Positions 1 through 9,899 of a stretch of 64,000 nt of DNA are shown one piece after another; the first letter of the stretch is position 1, and every line of letters begins with the position of its first letter. The notes under the pieces were generated by a model, which saw only the letters and a program-made list of their open reading frames with translations, did not search any database and was not told where the DNA came from. A program made the position numbers and the translations under genes. The stretch comes from Larix kaempferi (lineage: Eukaryota > Streptophyta > Pinopsida > Pinales > Pinaceae), in the NCBI GenBank assembly GCA_027924585.1, contig BSBM01000809.1:2249001-2313000 (forward strand). The letters run 5' to 3'.

Positions 1-774
1 AGTCCTTTACTATGACTGCTTTCAGGCAGGTGGATTGAACATTCTGCTATATCTGTGTAGTTGACTTTTAGACTCTCATTAGCATGAACTTAATTTTTTC
101 AAAGGCGGGTATACTCCACATTGTATGGAGTTGAGGCATAATATTTGCACGACTATGTTATAATCTGTCCTTAACCTGATTTTTCGGGTACAGTTTGTCT
201 GCAGTATTCAGGTCAATTTGATTTGTATGTGTGAATTCAATCTAATTTAGTCAATGAGCTTGATTTGTATGTGAATGCCGTCTAGTCTATGAGCTATTGC
301 TGGAGTAGTAAAGCAATGAACCCCTTAAGCATAGAAACTTAGGGTCTTTCCCTTTACATTATTCTGGGTATCTCTCTTGCATGCTTCAATACTTTTTGTT
401 TTGTTTTGAGCACAACATAGTCCGGCTCTATTCCAAATATCTAGTTTTGTTTTGAGCACAACACAGTCCGGCTCTATTCCAAATATCTAAGTCTCACAGG
501 TTTATGAAAATGGGTTTGTACAGTGTTAGTTATTTTATTTCTGAAGAAGTTATCATCTAAAAGGCCGGGTTATTCTAATTTTTGATGCAAGTTCTTTTCG
601 TTATTGATCTTAGCCTGGCCTCTAAAGTTCTATGCGAGGCATGTAGTCATACAAATCTGTTTTGATTTGTATGTGTGAAATACCTGTGGATGTTACTTGT
701 TAGTGATTAAAATAAACAAAATTTCCTAATTGTTTAATAGACTTTAATGTTCATTTGTTTTTTCAATATGTCAG
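1..774 (+). other. Intron (partial) of the histone deacetylase gene
   Basis: No exon is visible in this stretch. The next exon opens at 775 after a pyrimidine-rich acceptor ending in ATGTCAG. The missing N-terminal half of the deacetylase, including the His-His general acid/base pair, must lie upstream of the window. The stretch is AT-rich and holds only a short tandem duplication. Confidence 0.7.
399..490. repeat. 46-bp tandem duplication in intron
   Basis: Two adjacent copies of a 46-bp unit (399-444 and 445-490) containing TTTTGAGCACAACA. One clear mismatch separates them (ACATAG against ACACAG). Confidence 0.85.
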
Positions 775-1215
775 CGAGTGCTTTATATTGATATTGATAT
801 TCATCACGGGGATGGTGTGGAGGAGGCCTTCTACAGTACTGACCGAGTCATGTCCGTGTCATTTCACAAGTTTGGAGACTATTTCCCAGGCACTGGCCAC
901 CTTAAAGATATAGGATATGGGAAAGGAAAATATTATTCATTAAATGTTCCCTTGAATGATGGAATTGATGATGAGAGCTACAAGAATCTCTTTAGGCCTA
1001 TAATCCAGAAGGTCATGGAAATATATCAGCCGGAAGCAGTTGTCTTACAATGTGGAGCGGATTCTTTATCAGGTGATAGGCTAGGTTGTTTCAATTTATC
1101 AGTCAAAGGGCATGCAGACTGTGTTCGATTTCTTCGGTCATTTAATGTTCCATTGGTGCTTGTTGGAGGCGGGGGTTACACTATTCGCAATGTTGCCCGC
1201 TGTTGGTGTTATGAG
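775..1215 (+). CDS. HDA6-like: Class I (RPD3-type) histone deacetylase, catalytic-core exon
   Basis: Exon of 147 codons, phase 0 at both ends, bounded by ATGTCAG at 774 and a GT donor at 1216. The product is a zinc hydrolase that removes acetyl groups from histone lysines in nuclear corepressor complexes. Family signatures: [11 protein letters not shown] near residues 4-14, with zinc ligands Asp8 and His10 (exon numbering); GADSLSGD with the third zinc ligand Asp at about 96; and GGGGYTIRN with the transition-state Tyr at about 135. No stop or frameshift is present and spacing matches plant HDA6/HDA19, so this looks functional. The exon opens with Arg before VLYIDID; the true start codon is upstream of the window. 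HDA6 or HDA19 cannot be separated on this exon alone. Confidence 0.95.
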
Positions 1216-1333
1216 GTCAGTATTCTTTTCTTGTTGTTAGGGATGCTTTGATGGTTTGCCTTATCCATTCAGATCTTTCTTCAAGCAGCAGCACAGATTT
1301 TAATAATTAAATGCACAAACTTTCTTGTTTCAG

Positions 1334-1476
1334 ACTGCTGTTGCTGTAGGTGTTGAACCCCAAGATAAATTGCCACATAATGAGTACTATGAATATTTTG
1401 GGCCAGATTATACCCTTCATGTGGCTCCTAGTAACATGGAGAATCAGAATTCAGCTAAAGAGTTAGCGAAAATAAG
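1334..1476 (+). CDS. HDA6-like: Histone deacetylase exon
   Basis: Exon of 143 nt after a 118-bp intron, acceptor TTGTTTCAG, donor GTACAC at 1477. It continues the core with TAVAVGVEPQDKLPHNEYY and then EYFGPDYTLHVAPSNMEN, the conserved end of the RPD3 deacetylase domain. It ends in phase 2, with AG completed by the next exon to give Arg. The APSNMEN block is closer to HDA19 while the following RNTLLEQL is closer to HDA6, so the gene may descend from before, or outside, the angiosperm subgroup split. Confidence 0.95.
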
Positions 1477-1587
1477 GTACACACTTTGATTTATGCATGA
1501 TTACCAAATCATTGTAGACAAATTTCTTAGCAAGAAAAATGGATGCTGCTTGTTATGTGTCAAATGTTTGAAATTTTTAGTATTTAG

Positions 1588-1663
1588 AAATTTCAATAAG
1601 TAGGTTTCATGTGTCTACAATGTACAAATTTCAATAAGTAGGTTTCACGTGTCTACAATGTAC
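1588..1663. repeat. 38-bp tandem duplication in deacetylase intron
   Basis: Two copies of a 38-bp unit beginning AAATTTCAATAAGTAGG at 1588 and 1626, differing at one base (CATGTG against CACGTG). It lies in the 327-bp intron. Confidence 0.85.
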
Positions 1664-1803
1664 ATAGTCTTATATTTGATTGAGGCTTGTGAAAATTTAG
1701 AAGCAGTTTCTAGGAGAGATGCATGATTTCTTCTAATCGTAGTAGGAGATACTGATTGCCCTTGAATCGTGTTTTCCCTTTTTGCATTGGATCTGTTGTT
1801 TAG

Positions 1804-1894
1804 AAACACATTGCTGGAACAGTTGAAACGAATACAACATGTTCCCAGTGTTCCATTCCAAGAAAGGCCACCAGAAACCAAGTTTCCTGAAGAG
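1804..1894 (+). CDS. HDA6-like: Histone deacetylase exon, end of the domain
   Basis: Exon of 91 nt after a 327-bp intron, acceptor TTGTTTAG, donor GTGAGA at 1895. Together with the previous exon it totals 234 nt, which keeps frame. It encodes RNTLLEQLKRIQHVPSVPF and then QERPPETKFPEE, the helix and Pro-rich linker that close the catalytic domain in plant class I enzymes. Nothing is broken. Confidence 0.93.
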
Positions 1895-2040
1895 GTGAGA
1901 TCCTTTTTGAATTTTGGATGTCTGCCTTAACCAGTTCTTTTGTTTTAGTTTATAAATCTACACTCAGCTATATACATTTCATAGTGACAAGCTGTAGATG
2001 GCAGTCAGCTGACTAGAATTTTTAACTGTATTATCAACAG

Positions 2041-2168
2041 GATGAAGAGGATTATGAAAAGCGACCTAAAGGTCAGAAATGGGGTGGAGAATACTTTGGT
2101 TCAGAATCTGATGAAGATCAAAAACCTCAGAATCGTGATATTGATGTTTTGGACAAGTCTGGCACAAG
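2041..2168 (+). CDS. HDA6-like: Histone deacetylase exon, acidic tail
   Basis: Acceptor TTATCAACAG, start phase 0. It encodes DEEDYEKRPKGQKWGGEYFG and then an acidic stretch SESDEDQKP. The spacing RPK..W.G..YESDSDDD is the pattern of the HDA6 tail. No usable GT donor keeps frame. A GC donor (ACAAG|GCATGA) at 2169 gives an end in phase 2 that joins correctly to the next exon. Without splicing, the frame runs to a TAG at 2221-2223. The exon is firm; its 3' boundary is an inference from phase. Confidence 0.8.
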
Positions 2169-2479
2169 GCATGAATTCATGATGAAACCATACAGTTCTT
2201 GTGAAGCTTCTGCATTGCCGTAGAAAGGCGTGTTATTTTTTGCAACTAGTTGCCCTACTGGGTTAAGGGATAGCCACGTTGCCTGACATTCTGTATTTTT
2301 ATTTAATATTAATGTTTCAGTTTAACACATGAAATCAAATACATATGTGAATGCTTAAGGTCTTTGTTAAAGTAGGATTGCCACTCGGCTATAAGATCAT
2401 ATTCATTTTGCTCTTACTCTCGTCCAAGATTTGTACACTTGCTTTGTTCTCTTACTCTCAAGAATGAATATGCTTTCAG

Positions 2480-2555
2480 AAGGCAGTCACCACCTAATGT
2501 TGAAGCTACCAGGAAAATAAAAGTAGAAGAAGAAGATGGAGAAGCTGGAATAGTT
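2480..2555 (+). CDS. HDA6-like: Histone deacetylase exon, basic/acidic tail
   Basis: Acceptor TATGCTTTCAG ends at 2479, donor GTAAGC at 2556. Joining AG|A to the previous exon gives Arg, then RQSPPNVEATRKIKVEEEDG and EAGIV. The KIKVEEED block resembles the sumoylation-like acidic motifs in plant RPD3 tails. It ends in phase 0. The next exon is either a short one at 2681 or the distant one at 53670. Confidence 0.75.
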
Positions 2556-2680
2556 GTAAGCTCTCATTGTTCTTACTACAAAGTCTTGATTTTTCCCCAA
2601 TTCTTTTTAGCAGCATATTCTGTCTATATTAATTTATGTACTTGTTTAGTTTAGTTCCATTTAATTGGGAATTATTGCAG

Positions 2681-2768
2681 TTACGTAATACTGAAGCAAT
2701 GCTAGCATTAGAGCTATCTAGGTCCAGGGGTTCATCTTGGACAAAAATTTATACTTACAGACCCTAGG
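2681..2768 (+). other. Possible alternative terminal exon of the deacetylase
   Basis: A good acceptor (GGGAATTATTGCAG) precedes 28 open codons beginning LRNTEAMLALELSRSRG and ending at TAG 2765-2767, in phase with the exon ending at 2555. The encoded tail resembles nothing known to me. It could be a minor isoform end or chance. Confidence 0.25.
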
Positions 2769-3050
2769 TTATGTAGTATCTATAGTTGAAAAGTAATTAA
2801 AAAAATTCATGTCGACTCATAAAATTAAAAATTATGAATAGTAATTTAAAAATTCACGTTGACCTATAAAATAAAAAATTAAAACTCAAACCAGGATCTG
2901 TCAAGCAAGTGAGGGATCAAATTTCTTGAGTTTAATATAAAAAAAATTAAAAAGATATTACACCTCAAGAAGTTGGATCCCTCGCGATGCTTGATAGATT
3001 TAGGTTGAAGATGCATCTATGCTAGTATTAAGAAGTTTTATTTCATAACA
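2765..3050 (+). repeat. LTR-like repeat fragment, family R1 copy 1
   Basis: AT-rich block containing TTCATGTCGACTCATAAAA and, about 180 bp on, GGATCCCTCGCGATGCTTG followed by TAGATTTAGGTTGAAGATG. The same order of motifs recurs at 14550-14800 (same strand), at 5500-5852 (opposite strand) and in part at 9720-9800. In two copies the block is preceded by a purine tract and TGTTGT, as expected for the start of an LTR. Confidence 0.6.
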
Positions 3051-4314
3051 AGTGGGATGTGAATATACACTTGGTCTGCCATGGAGGCTGATCTTCTCTC
3101 AAGAACTAGAACTATCTTAGCTGCTAAAATCAACCTTGCAAAAAAGGTCATGGGCGAACATGTGACCTATGTGGGTCAAAGAGAGATCTACCTCTCAATT
3201 ATTGTACTCCACTAGTTAGTTACGACTATATTATTAAATAAAAGCCATCATGGTTGACTTTGCCCAGATGGACATCATTGTACTTCCTATATAAAGGCGC
3301 TGAGCCTCTAATGAAAATCATTCTCATTGTGCCTAAACCTATGGTCTATGTTCTTGTTTATTTTAATTTTGAGTTTTATTATTGAGTTAGTTTGAGAGCC
3401 TCACCTCCCTTGTTGCGGATCAATTGGTATTAGAGCATGTTCGCTCTTGACACCCGATCTGAATATTTTTTTTTTATATCCCAACAACTTCTTTGCCCCG
3501 TCTCTTTCTCACCCGCCCTCCATCTCAGCCCATGCTAAACCTCAATCCTCTTTATTTTTATTTTTCTAAGCTGGTGATATATTTTTATTTCCCCTACTCC
3601 CTCTTACCTATGCTCCCTCATTAACAGATAACCAAAAAAAACCCTAACGCCTCTCACATCGTGGCTTGGTGCAACCGTTGGCCAGCTCCAGATTCACAAT
3701 CGCTATTTTGTCATTTTCTTGCTGCGTCTTACCCTTGATCATTGCTCTCTAGTTCTGCCCCAAGTGACTCTTCACCAAGGTGAAGAGTTATTTGGGGTGA
3801 AGAGACAAAGTCATTTTCACAATTAATAAGAGAAATAAAAGAATTTGGATAAATGAGAATTGAGAGCTGGAGAAGAAAGCAAAGAGGTTGCAGCAATGTT
3901 AAGTGAGCACATCTTCCAAGGCAGCTAGACCATAGGAATCGAGAGAAGGGGCGTGAGCATAGAATCGAGAGAAGAGGCGCTTGTTAACTGTATTATTTTT
4001 GTTGTCCGTACAACTGGGTGTGAATCCCAAGCCAGGTTGTGAACAGTGATTGCTGCTGTAGGTTGTTCTGTGATTGAACGGTGATCGTACACGTACATAC
4101 AGCAGGAGAATTGGTTGTTGGGTAGAGTTGGCATGGGTTTCGAGGTTGAATAGTAGTTGTGGAGGTCGTATAACACCTTTGGCATGGATTTCTAGATGAT
4201 TGGTACAGATGTCTATTGACTATAATTAATGCTGTAATATTGCTGAGAATTTATTTGTTGAGCTGCTTAATAAAATCTCTCATTGTGGATTGGTTTTCTC
4301 TTTGGGGTTTTTCC

Positions 4315-4438
4315 AGAGGCATTGCCCAAAATATCTAGTGTCAAATGTGTGAATGTTGTCTAATGTTCATTTTAATTTTCAGGGGCATTGCCCAAAATAT
4401 CTAGTGTCAAATGTGTGAATGTTGTCTAATGTTCATTT
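4315..4438. repeat. 65-bp tandem duplication inside the small LTR element
   Basis: The segment AGGGGCATTGCCCAAAATAT through AATGTTCATT occurs twice in a row, nearly identical. Confidence 0.8.
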
Positions 4439-4891
4439 ACATTCCAGGGCAGCCAGGTGTCTCTACCCTGCCCATCTATGCGGCACAACACACTGATCAG
4501 CCAGGTGTCTCCACCTTCTCAGTCTTAGCAACAACAATACTTTGTGTATCAACTGGCTCTACAACTTCTTAGCGGTAATGGCTGCCTGCACTCATGCCAA
4601 ACTTAAACTGAGAGGAGGACAATGGGGATGTTGTCCAGCTTAAACCTGGAGGGATTGGGCCAACATCTGGCCCATGTGGGTCAAGGAGAGATCCACCTCT
4701 CCATTATTGTACTCCACTAGTTAGTCAAGACTATATTATTAAATAAAAGCCATCATGGTTGACTTTGTCCAGATGGACCTTTTTGTACTTCCTATATAAA
4801 GGCGCTCAACCTCTAATGAGAATCATTCTCATTGTGCCTAAATCTGTTCTTGTTTATTTTAATTCTGAATTTTATTAGTGAGTTAGTTTGA

Positions 4892-4921
4892 GAGGTGAGG
4901 CTCCTCTTTGAGCCTCACCTC
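4892..4921. repeat. Perfect 12-bp hairpin in the 3' LTR
   Basis: GAGGTGAGGCTC, a 6-base loop, then GAGCCTCACCTC. The 5' LTR has only the second arm, so the first arm was gained in this copy, as expected from a template switch. Confidence 0.85.
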
Positions 4922-4941
4922 CCCTGTCGTGGATCAGGTCA

Positions 4942-5499
4942 CTTGCTTTTTGGTCAGGCTACACAATTAGTGTCTGAAAACACAAAAATGTTTTTTTCTG
5001 TTGAATCTATTCTGTTAGCAGAGAGGAACATGTCTAAAAGCTCTTTCATCATTCTGGTAGAGGCTGAAAAGTTCCATCATTGTCTAGCAACTTTATAAAT
5101 ATATGCTAATGCTTTTGAAAGTTCAATGTTTGTTAAGTGGAAATTGAACGGAGAGGGGAAATCCAGCAAACTGCCGGCAAATAAATATGTAACAAAAACA
5201 TAGTGTGATGACTGGTAAGCAAACATTTATGTGTCTAACATAATTTTTCATTTATATGTCCACTCGGTACATTTGATATATTGTATATCAACAATTTTTC
5301 AACTGTTAATGATATACTAGGCTTACAATTATCATCCATGTTTCACTCAAGATGGCTGAACCATCTACCAGCTGAATTTCCTAATAGATAACCCATCATT
5401 TTGTCAGTCATTTAGTTGACATCCTTGCGTATTAAAAAATCAACATGTGGAGAGTAACTCTAACATGTAATTACGTTACTCAAAACCATTGGTCTCTTA
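4942..5499. other. No gene seen
   Basis: AT-rich spacer following the small LTR element. No coding signature, terminal repeat or tandem array was recognised. Confidence 0.5.
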
Positions 5500-5852
5500 G
5501 ACAACTTTATTTACACCAGCATAGATCCATCTTAAATCTGTATCTATCAAGCACCGAGAGGGATCCAATTTCTTGAGGTGTCTTTCTTTTTTAAAATTTA
5601 AACTCAAGAAATTTGATCTCTCTTGATTGATAGATCCGGGTTTAAGTTTTAAATTTTTATTTTATAAACGAACATCTATTTTTTAATTACTTTTCATAAT
5701 ATTTTATTTTATGAACAAACATGGATTTTTTTTAAATACTTTCCATAATTTAATTTTTTATTGTATGAGCCGACATGAATTTTTTTAATTATCTTGTTAG
5801 TAACGTTACATGACACACTCACACATGTTACAACATCTCCCCCATACTGGGT
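5500..5852 (-). repeat. LTR-like repeat fragment, family R1 copy 2 (inverted)
   Basis: Reverse complement of the block at 2765-3050 with the same motif order. Read on the minus strand, it is preceded by AGTATGGGGGAGA and then TGTTGTAAC, i.e. polypurine tract plus LTR start. With copy 1 it makes an inverted pair enclosing the small LTR element. Confidence 0.6.
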
Positions 5853-6164
5853 TGTAGAACACCTCATTTCACTTGGTGCAATGAATTTAGAGTGTCTTCC
5901 AGAAACTACTGGGCCTAAAGCAGCTGCCAACTAACGATGTCCGATACCATGTCTTCTGTTCTCTCCAGTTCTGGACAGCTGCTTTGAAAGGATGCCCTTT
6001 TCTCGGCAAAGCTCATCAATCTGTTAGATGGACAATGGGTTCTTGGGCCTTTTAACTTAATTTTTGGCATCCCACTGATAAGCTCGATTCACATACAAAA
6101 GCTGAAAGCGTCCACCGCAGTTGGATAGACTCCTCTTCTTGTATTGTTTTGTTTCTAATGTCTA

Positions 6165-6900
6165 TCCATAGCTTCTATTAGAGAGATGTGTACCCCTTCT
6201 AGGATGTGTGCTCAATCCCTCTAAGTATTGCGATAACTAAATATGAGAACTATTTAGATAAGTTGAAAATGGCGGTTTGCCGATTCTTGATAAGATTTGC
6301 TAATGCTGGCCTGTGTGAGAATAGTACCAATCACTTCTCACTTTCTTTGTCCTTACTCGCCCGGGGTCAATTATTCTTGGGGGTCAATTATTCTTGGCTA
6401 TAGTTCTTGTTCATAGTTCCATTGGTTGCCCGATACTTAATTTTGCCCATTGGTCATTGCTGGTCATCTCAGTTTTACATCTTTGTTTCCTTTGGCTCAC
6501 TCCTTTGCATCGCTTTTCTGTGTGGACTCTAATGTTATACTTGGTTTCTATTGTCTATTCACTTACAACTTCTACTAGACATATGTACCCTTCTAAAATG
6601 TGTGCACAAGCCCTCTAAGTAATGCTATAACAAAATATGGGAACTGTTTAGATAAGTTGAAAATGACAGTTTGCCGATTATTGCGAAGATTTTCTATTGC
6701 CGTGCTGGCCTGTGTGATGATAGTACCAACCGTTTCTCACTTTCTCTGTCCTCGCTCGCCCTGGAGTCAATTATTCTGGGTCATTTCATAGTGTTTTTCT
6801 TCCATTGATTTCCCTTTCGTCATTGATGGTCATACCAGGCTTACATCTTTGTTTCCTTTGCCTCACTTTGCATTGCCTTTCGTGGAGGACATATAGCTCT
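6165..6900. repeat. Diverged direct duplication, about 400 bp
   Basis: A segment starting near TGTACCCCTTCTAGGATGTG (6189) recurs near TGTACCCTTCTAAAATGTG (6584). It continues through GATAAGTTGAAAATG, GGTCAATTATTCT and TACATCTTTGTTTCCTTTG in both. Roughly 15-20 per cent divergence by eye. No protein match. Confidence 0.75.
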
Positions 6901-7274
6901 CTTAATTTGCATTGGCTATATTCTTGCATCCATTTGATTGTGTGACTCATTATGTGCTTTTTCCCTATATGGAACTGGGATCTTGGTTGCACCTGGATCT
7001 GCCATGGCACATGAAAGGCATCTCTGAAGGCTTCTTTGCAACTATAGAACTAGGGTTTTTGGATCTTACATTTTTTTCTAGGGTTCTAGGAAGGCTTCTT
7101 CTTTGTTGTTGAACTTATGGATTGAGAGTGACTATTTGCTCAATTAAATGGGGCTACTTATAATATTTGGACAATTCAAATATTGCCTTTCTTTGTAGTT
7201 AGGGTTTGTAAGTGCACATGGAGAAACACCTGCCTCTTGATGTTCAAGATATAGCTCCATTAGTTTTACATGGG

Positions 7275-7348
7275 TTCATATCTTGACATATCGTTTATAT
7301 GATCCTACCACTCACAAGGTGATTGATGTTCAAGATGTGATCTTTGAT
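7275..7348 (+). pseudogene. Ty1/copia pol relic (integrase-RT spacer)
   Basis: Reads TYRLYDPTTHKVIDVQDVIF then DEV. This matches the block that ends the copia integrase region (Y-R-L-Y-D-P...-V-I-x-x-x-D-V-x-F-D-E). Only about 25 codons survive. About 280 bp downstream, TTAAGGGGGGG (7625-7635) followed by TGTTG is a classic copia polypurine tract and LTR start, so the RT and RNase H were deleted. Confidence 0.65.
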
Positions 7349-7624
7349 GAAGTTATTCTTCACAGCCTGCTAGGATATTTTCCATTGCGTCTTCATTCAG
7401 GGACATATTGTGCCAAGTGTTGTATCCTTAATAAACTAGCTTGTGGACATCTTCACAACACCTTTGCTAGGTGACCTCCCTAGCTTGTGGAATTGTATTG
7501 GTGTGGGAGATATGTTGTTCAGGGTGATTATATGTAATAACTTCTTGATTTGGATCCTATTAAAAATGAAGTGGGGATGTGAATCTTGTGATGTAACGTC
7601 TTCTCTTTGTGCCTCTTATTTAGA

Positions 7625-8160
7625 TTAAGGGGGGGTGTTGAATACAAGGGTGTAGTCTTCATTTTTGGCAACGATCAACATTGTATTGATTCAGGTATCT
7701 ATAAACCCACTCTCATTTTTTTGGCTACCACTAACCTTATTATATTGTAATTGGGTATTTACCCATAAAACCCACTATATTTTTTTGGCTATGATCGACC
7801 TTATGTTGTGTTGGGTATATACTATACATACACCCACTCATAATTCTTTTTCCATGGATGACCCTATCTTGAGTTGGGTATTTATACACCCCCTCTCGTT
7901 CTCATCTATGAGTTGGCCATGGACGACCCTATCTTGAGTTGGCCATGGCTGATGCTATATTGAGTTGGGTATTTGTATGCCAATTGTCATTGGCAACTAC
8001 GATCAACCCTAGATTTAGTAGGCTACTTATAAACACACTCCCATTTGCATTCATCAATTTTCTCCATGGCCTTCTACTCAACTTAAGGGTGGGTGTGGAG
8101 ATTTTGAGAATGGTGTAAGCTTCACTTATGTTCACGATTGACCTATTGTATCATTTATTA
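7625..8160 (+). repeat. Polypurine tract plus LTR remnant with imperfect 70-90 bp repeats
   Basis: After the tract at 7625-7635, the LTR-like sequence contains at least five degenerate units of 'TTGAGTTGGGTATTTATA...CACCCACTC' type up to about 8060. A sequence resembling the LTR start recurs at 8096 and again at 8298. Confidence 0.55.
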
Positions 8161-8394
8161 TAGTTAGGTTTTATTAAAATCGACTTAATCAATGTAGGTT
8201 CATAACCCCTCCTAAGAAATCTTTAAGAGCAATACAATATAGGGTACTCCTTAAGAGGAGTACCCTCTCAAGCCTTAATAACAATACACTATATGGGTGT
8301 GGAGATATTGAGAATGGTGTAAGCTTCACTTACGGTCATGATTGATCCTATATGACCTAGTTATGCAAATGCTCATAGGATTGAGAGGGAATTC

Positions 8395-9690
8395 TTAAAA
8401 TCGTGACACACTATCACTTATGCTAATTGACTATTGATGCAAACATTTCAAATATTTTATGATATGGCCAATAATTTATGCGTGACTCCTTTTCATATTC
8501 AAAACACGGTGTTCAATTGACTATTTACCTAACTTAAACTTCATTGATCCTAAGGAGACTCACCATATATGTAATTGGAATTTTAGAAAAGAAAAACACA
8601 TGTTTCCTTGTAAATGCTACAGCAAATACAAAGGAATTGAATGAATGCAAGAAGAAAGCAGAGTGCCTAGGCTTGTGCAAAGTTATATGTTGGATAGCAT
8701 CAATCATTAAGATCACTTGAAGTTGATGATAGGGTGTAGATGATAAGGTGCACCCTAGGACGAAACTATTGAGTTCCTTGTCCATAGGAAATTGCTTGAG
8801 CTATCACCAAAATATTATGGACCTTCTCCTCCAATGAAAAGAACAATAAATTTGTTTACATGTTGCAATTTCCAACACAGGTGAAGATGCATCTAATTTT
8901 CCATGTGATTTGCTTAAAGGAGGCAATGTCTAGATGAAAATAGTATACTAGCTTTTGTGGATGTGTCTAACTTTGGAAAAGACATTAATGCCTACACAAG
9001 GATACTTGATTAAAGAAGCAAGAAGCTTTAGAATCGGAAAATTTCAAAGTACTTTATTCAATGGTCAAGAAGCCTATACAAGAAGCAAAATGGGAGTTCG
9101 TTTGGGAAAAACATTAATACCCAGATAAGCATACTTAATGAAATAAGCTTAAATGGGAGTTCGTTTGGGAAAAACATTAATACCCAAATAAGGATACTTA
9201 ATGAAATAAGCTTTAGAATCTTAGAATTTCAAAGTACTTTGTTCAAAAGCTTATGTAAGAAGCAAGATGGGAATCAAATTATGCAAGAAGCAAAATGGGA
9301 ATCAAATTGGAAAATTTCAAAGTACTTTGTTCAATGGTCAAGCAGCCTATGTAATAAGCAAAATGGGAGTCAATTGCTTTTAATAGAGAATTTGACCCTT
9401 TCACAACAATGAGCCCTACATCAATGGTCAAGAAGTCTATGCAATAAGCAAAATGGGAGTCAATTGCTTTTATTAAAGAATTTGACCTTTTTACAACAAT
9501 GAGCCCTACAAGGAAGGGCAAGGATAGATCTTATAAGGGCAAGAAAGGTTAGAGAATGCCTTAGGAAATTAGCCTTTTACTTCGTTAACCCCCAGACCAC
9601 AATAATAAGAAGTATAAATCACTCAAAAGTCCAACATATTACAAAAAGTGAATATGGCAAACATTGAGGGGTCACTAGAGGAGTGAAAGA
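8395..9690. repeat. Left arm of a large inverted repeat
   Basis: Reverse-complement match to 11138-11940: for example ACACGGTGTTCAATTGACTA here against TAGTCAATTGAACACCGTGT there. This arm is longer because it holds internal direct duplications (AAATGGGAGTTCGTTTGGG twice near 9090-9165, and a roughly 80-bp unit near 9260-9510 containing TCAATGGTCAAG). No intact ORF. Confidence 0.8.
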
Positions 9691-9719
9691 AGGGACCAAG
9701 TGGGATCAAATCGGGAAAG

Positions 9720-9800
9720 GTTTGCAACACAAGGGATTTGATCCCTTTCGGCACTTGGTAGATCCGAAGTTAAGATGGATCTATGTTGTTTAATAATGTG
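9720..9800 (+). repeat. LTR-like repeat, family R1 copy 4 (partial)
   Basis: GATCCCTTTCGGCACTTGG, then TAGATCCGAAGTTAAGATGG and ATCTATGTT, matches the distal part of the R1 copies at 2765 and 14550. Confidence 0.5.
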
Positions 9801-9899
9801 TTATGCCTAAAGGCATCATCAAAGTGTTGCGCTCTCTTGTGCTTGGTTTATTTCTTTGTTTAATGCACATATGTTTACTTTATTTTCCCTCTCTATGTT

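Larger units (their letters stand above)
3151..4936 (+). mobile_element. Small non-autonomous LTR retrotransposon (TSD GGTCA)
   Basis: Direct repeats of 272 bp (3151-3422) and 281 bp (4656-4936) begin TGGGC and end GGATCA, fitting TG...CA. GGTCA flanks both ends (3146-3150 and 4937-4941), a perfect 5-bp target duplication. A primer-site-like TTGGTATTAGAGC starts at 3424, one mismatch from the initiator-Met tRNA complement. The 1.23-kb interior has no retroviral domain, only a duplicated 65-bp segment (about 4315-4438). It must have been mobilised by another element's proteins. The LTRs differ at many sites, so it is older than Copia-1. It lies in the presumed deacetylase intron. Confidence 0.88.

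Noticed and set aside
2439-2654. Separate 71-codon ORF
   Set aside because: Only 2480-2555 is coding, as an internal deacetylase exon; the rest is intron.
7665-7937. 90-codon ORF over the 7.7-kb repeats
   Set aside because: Follows a decayed tandem array without any protein motif.
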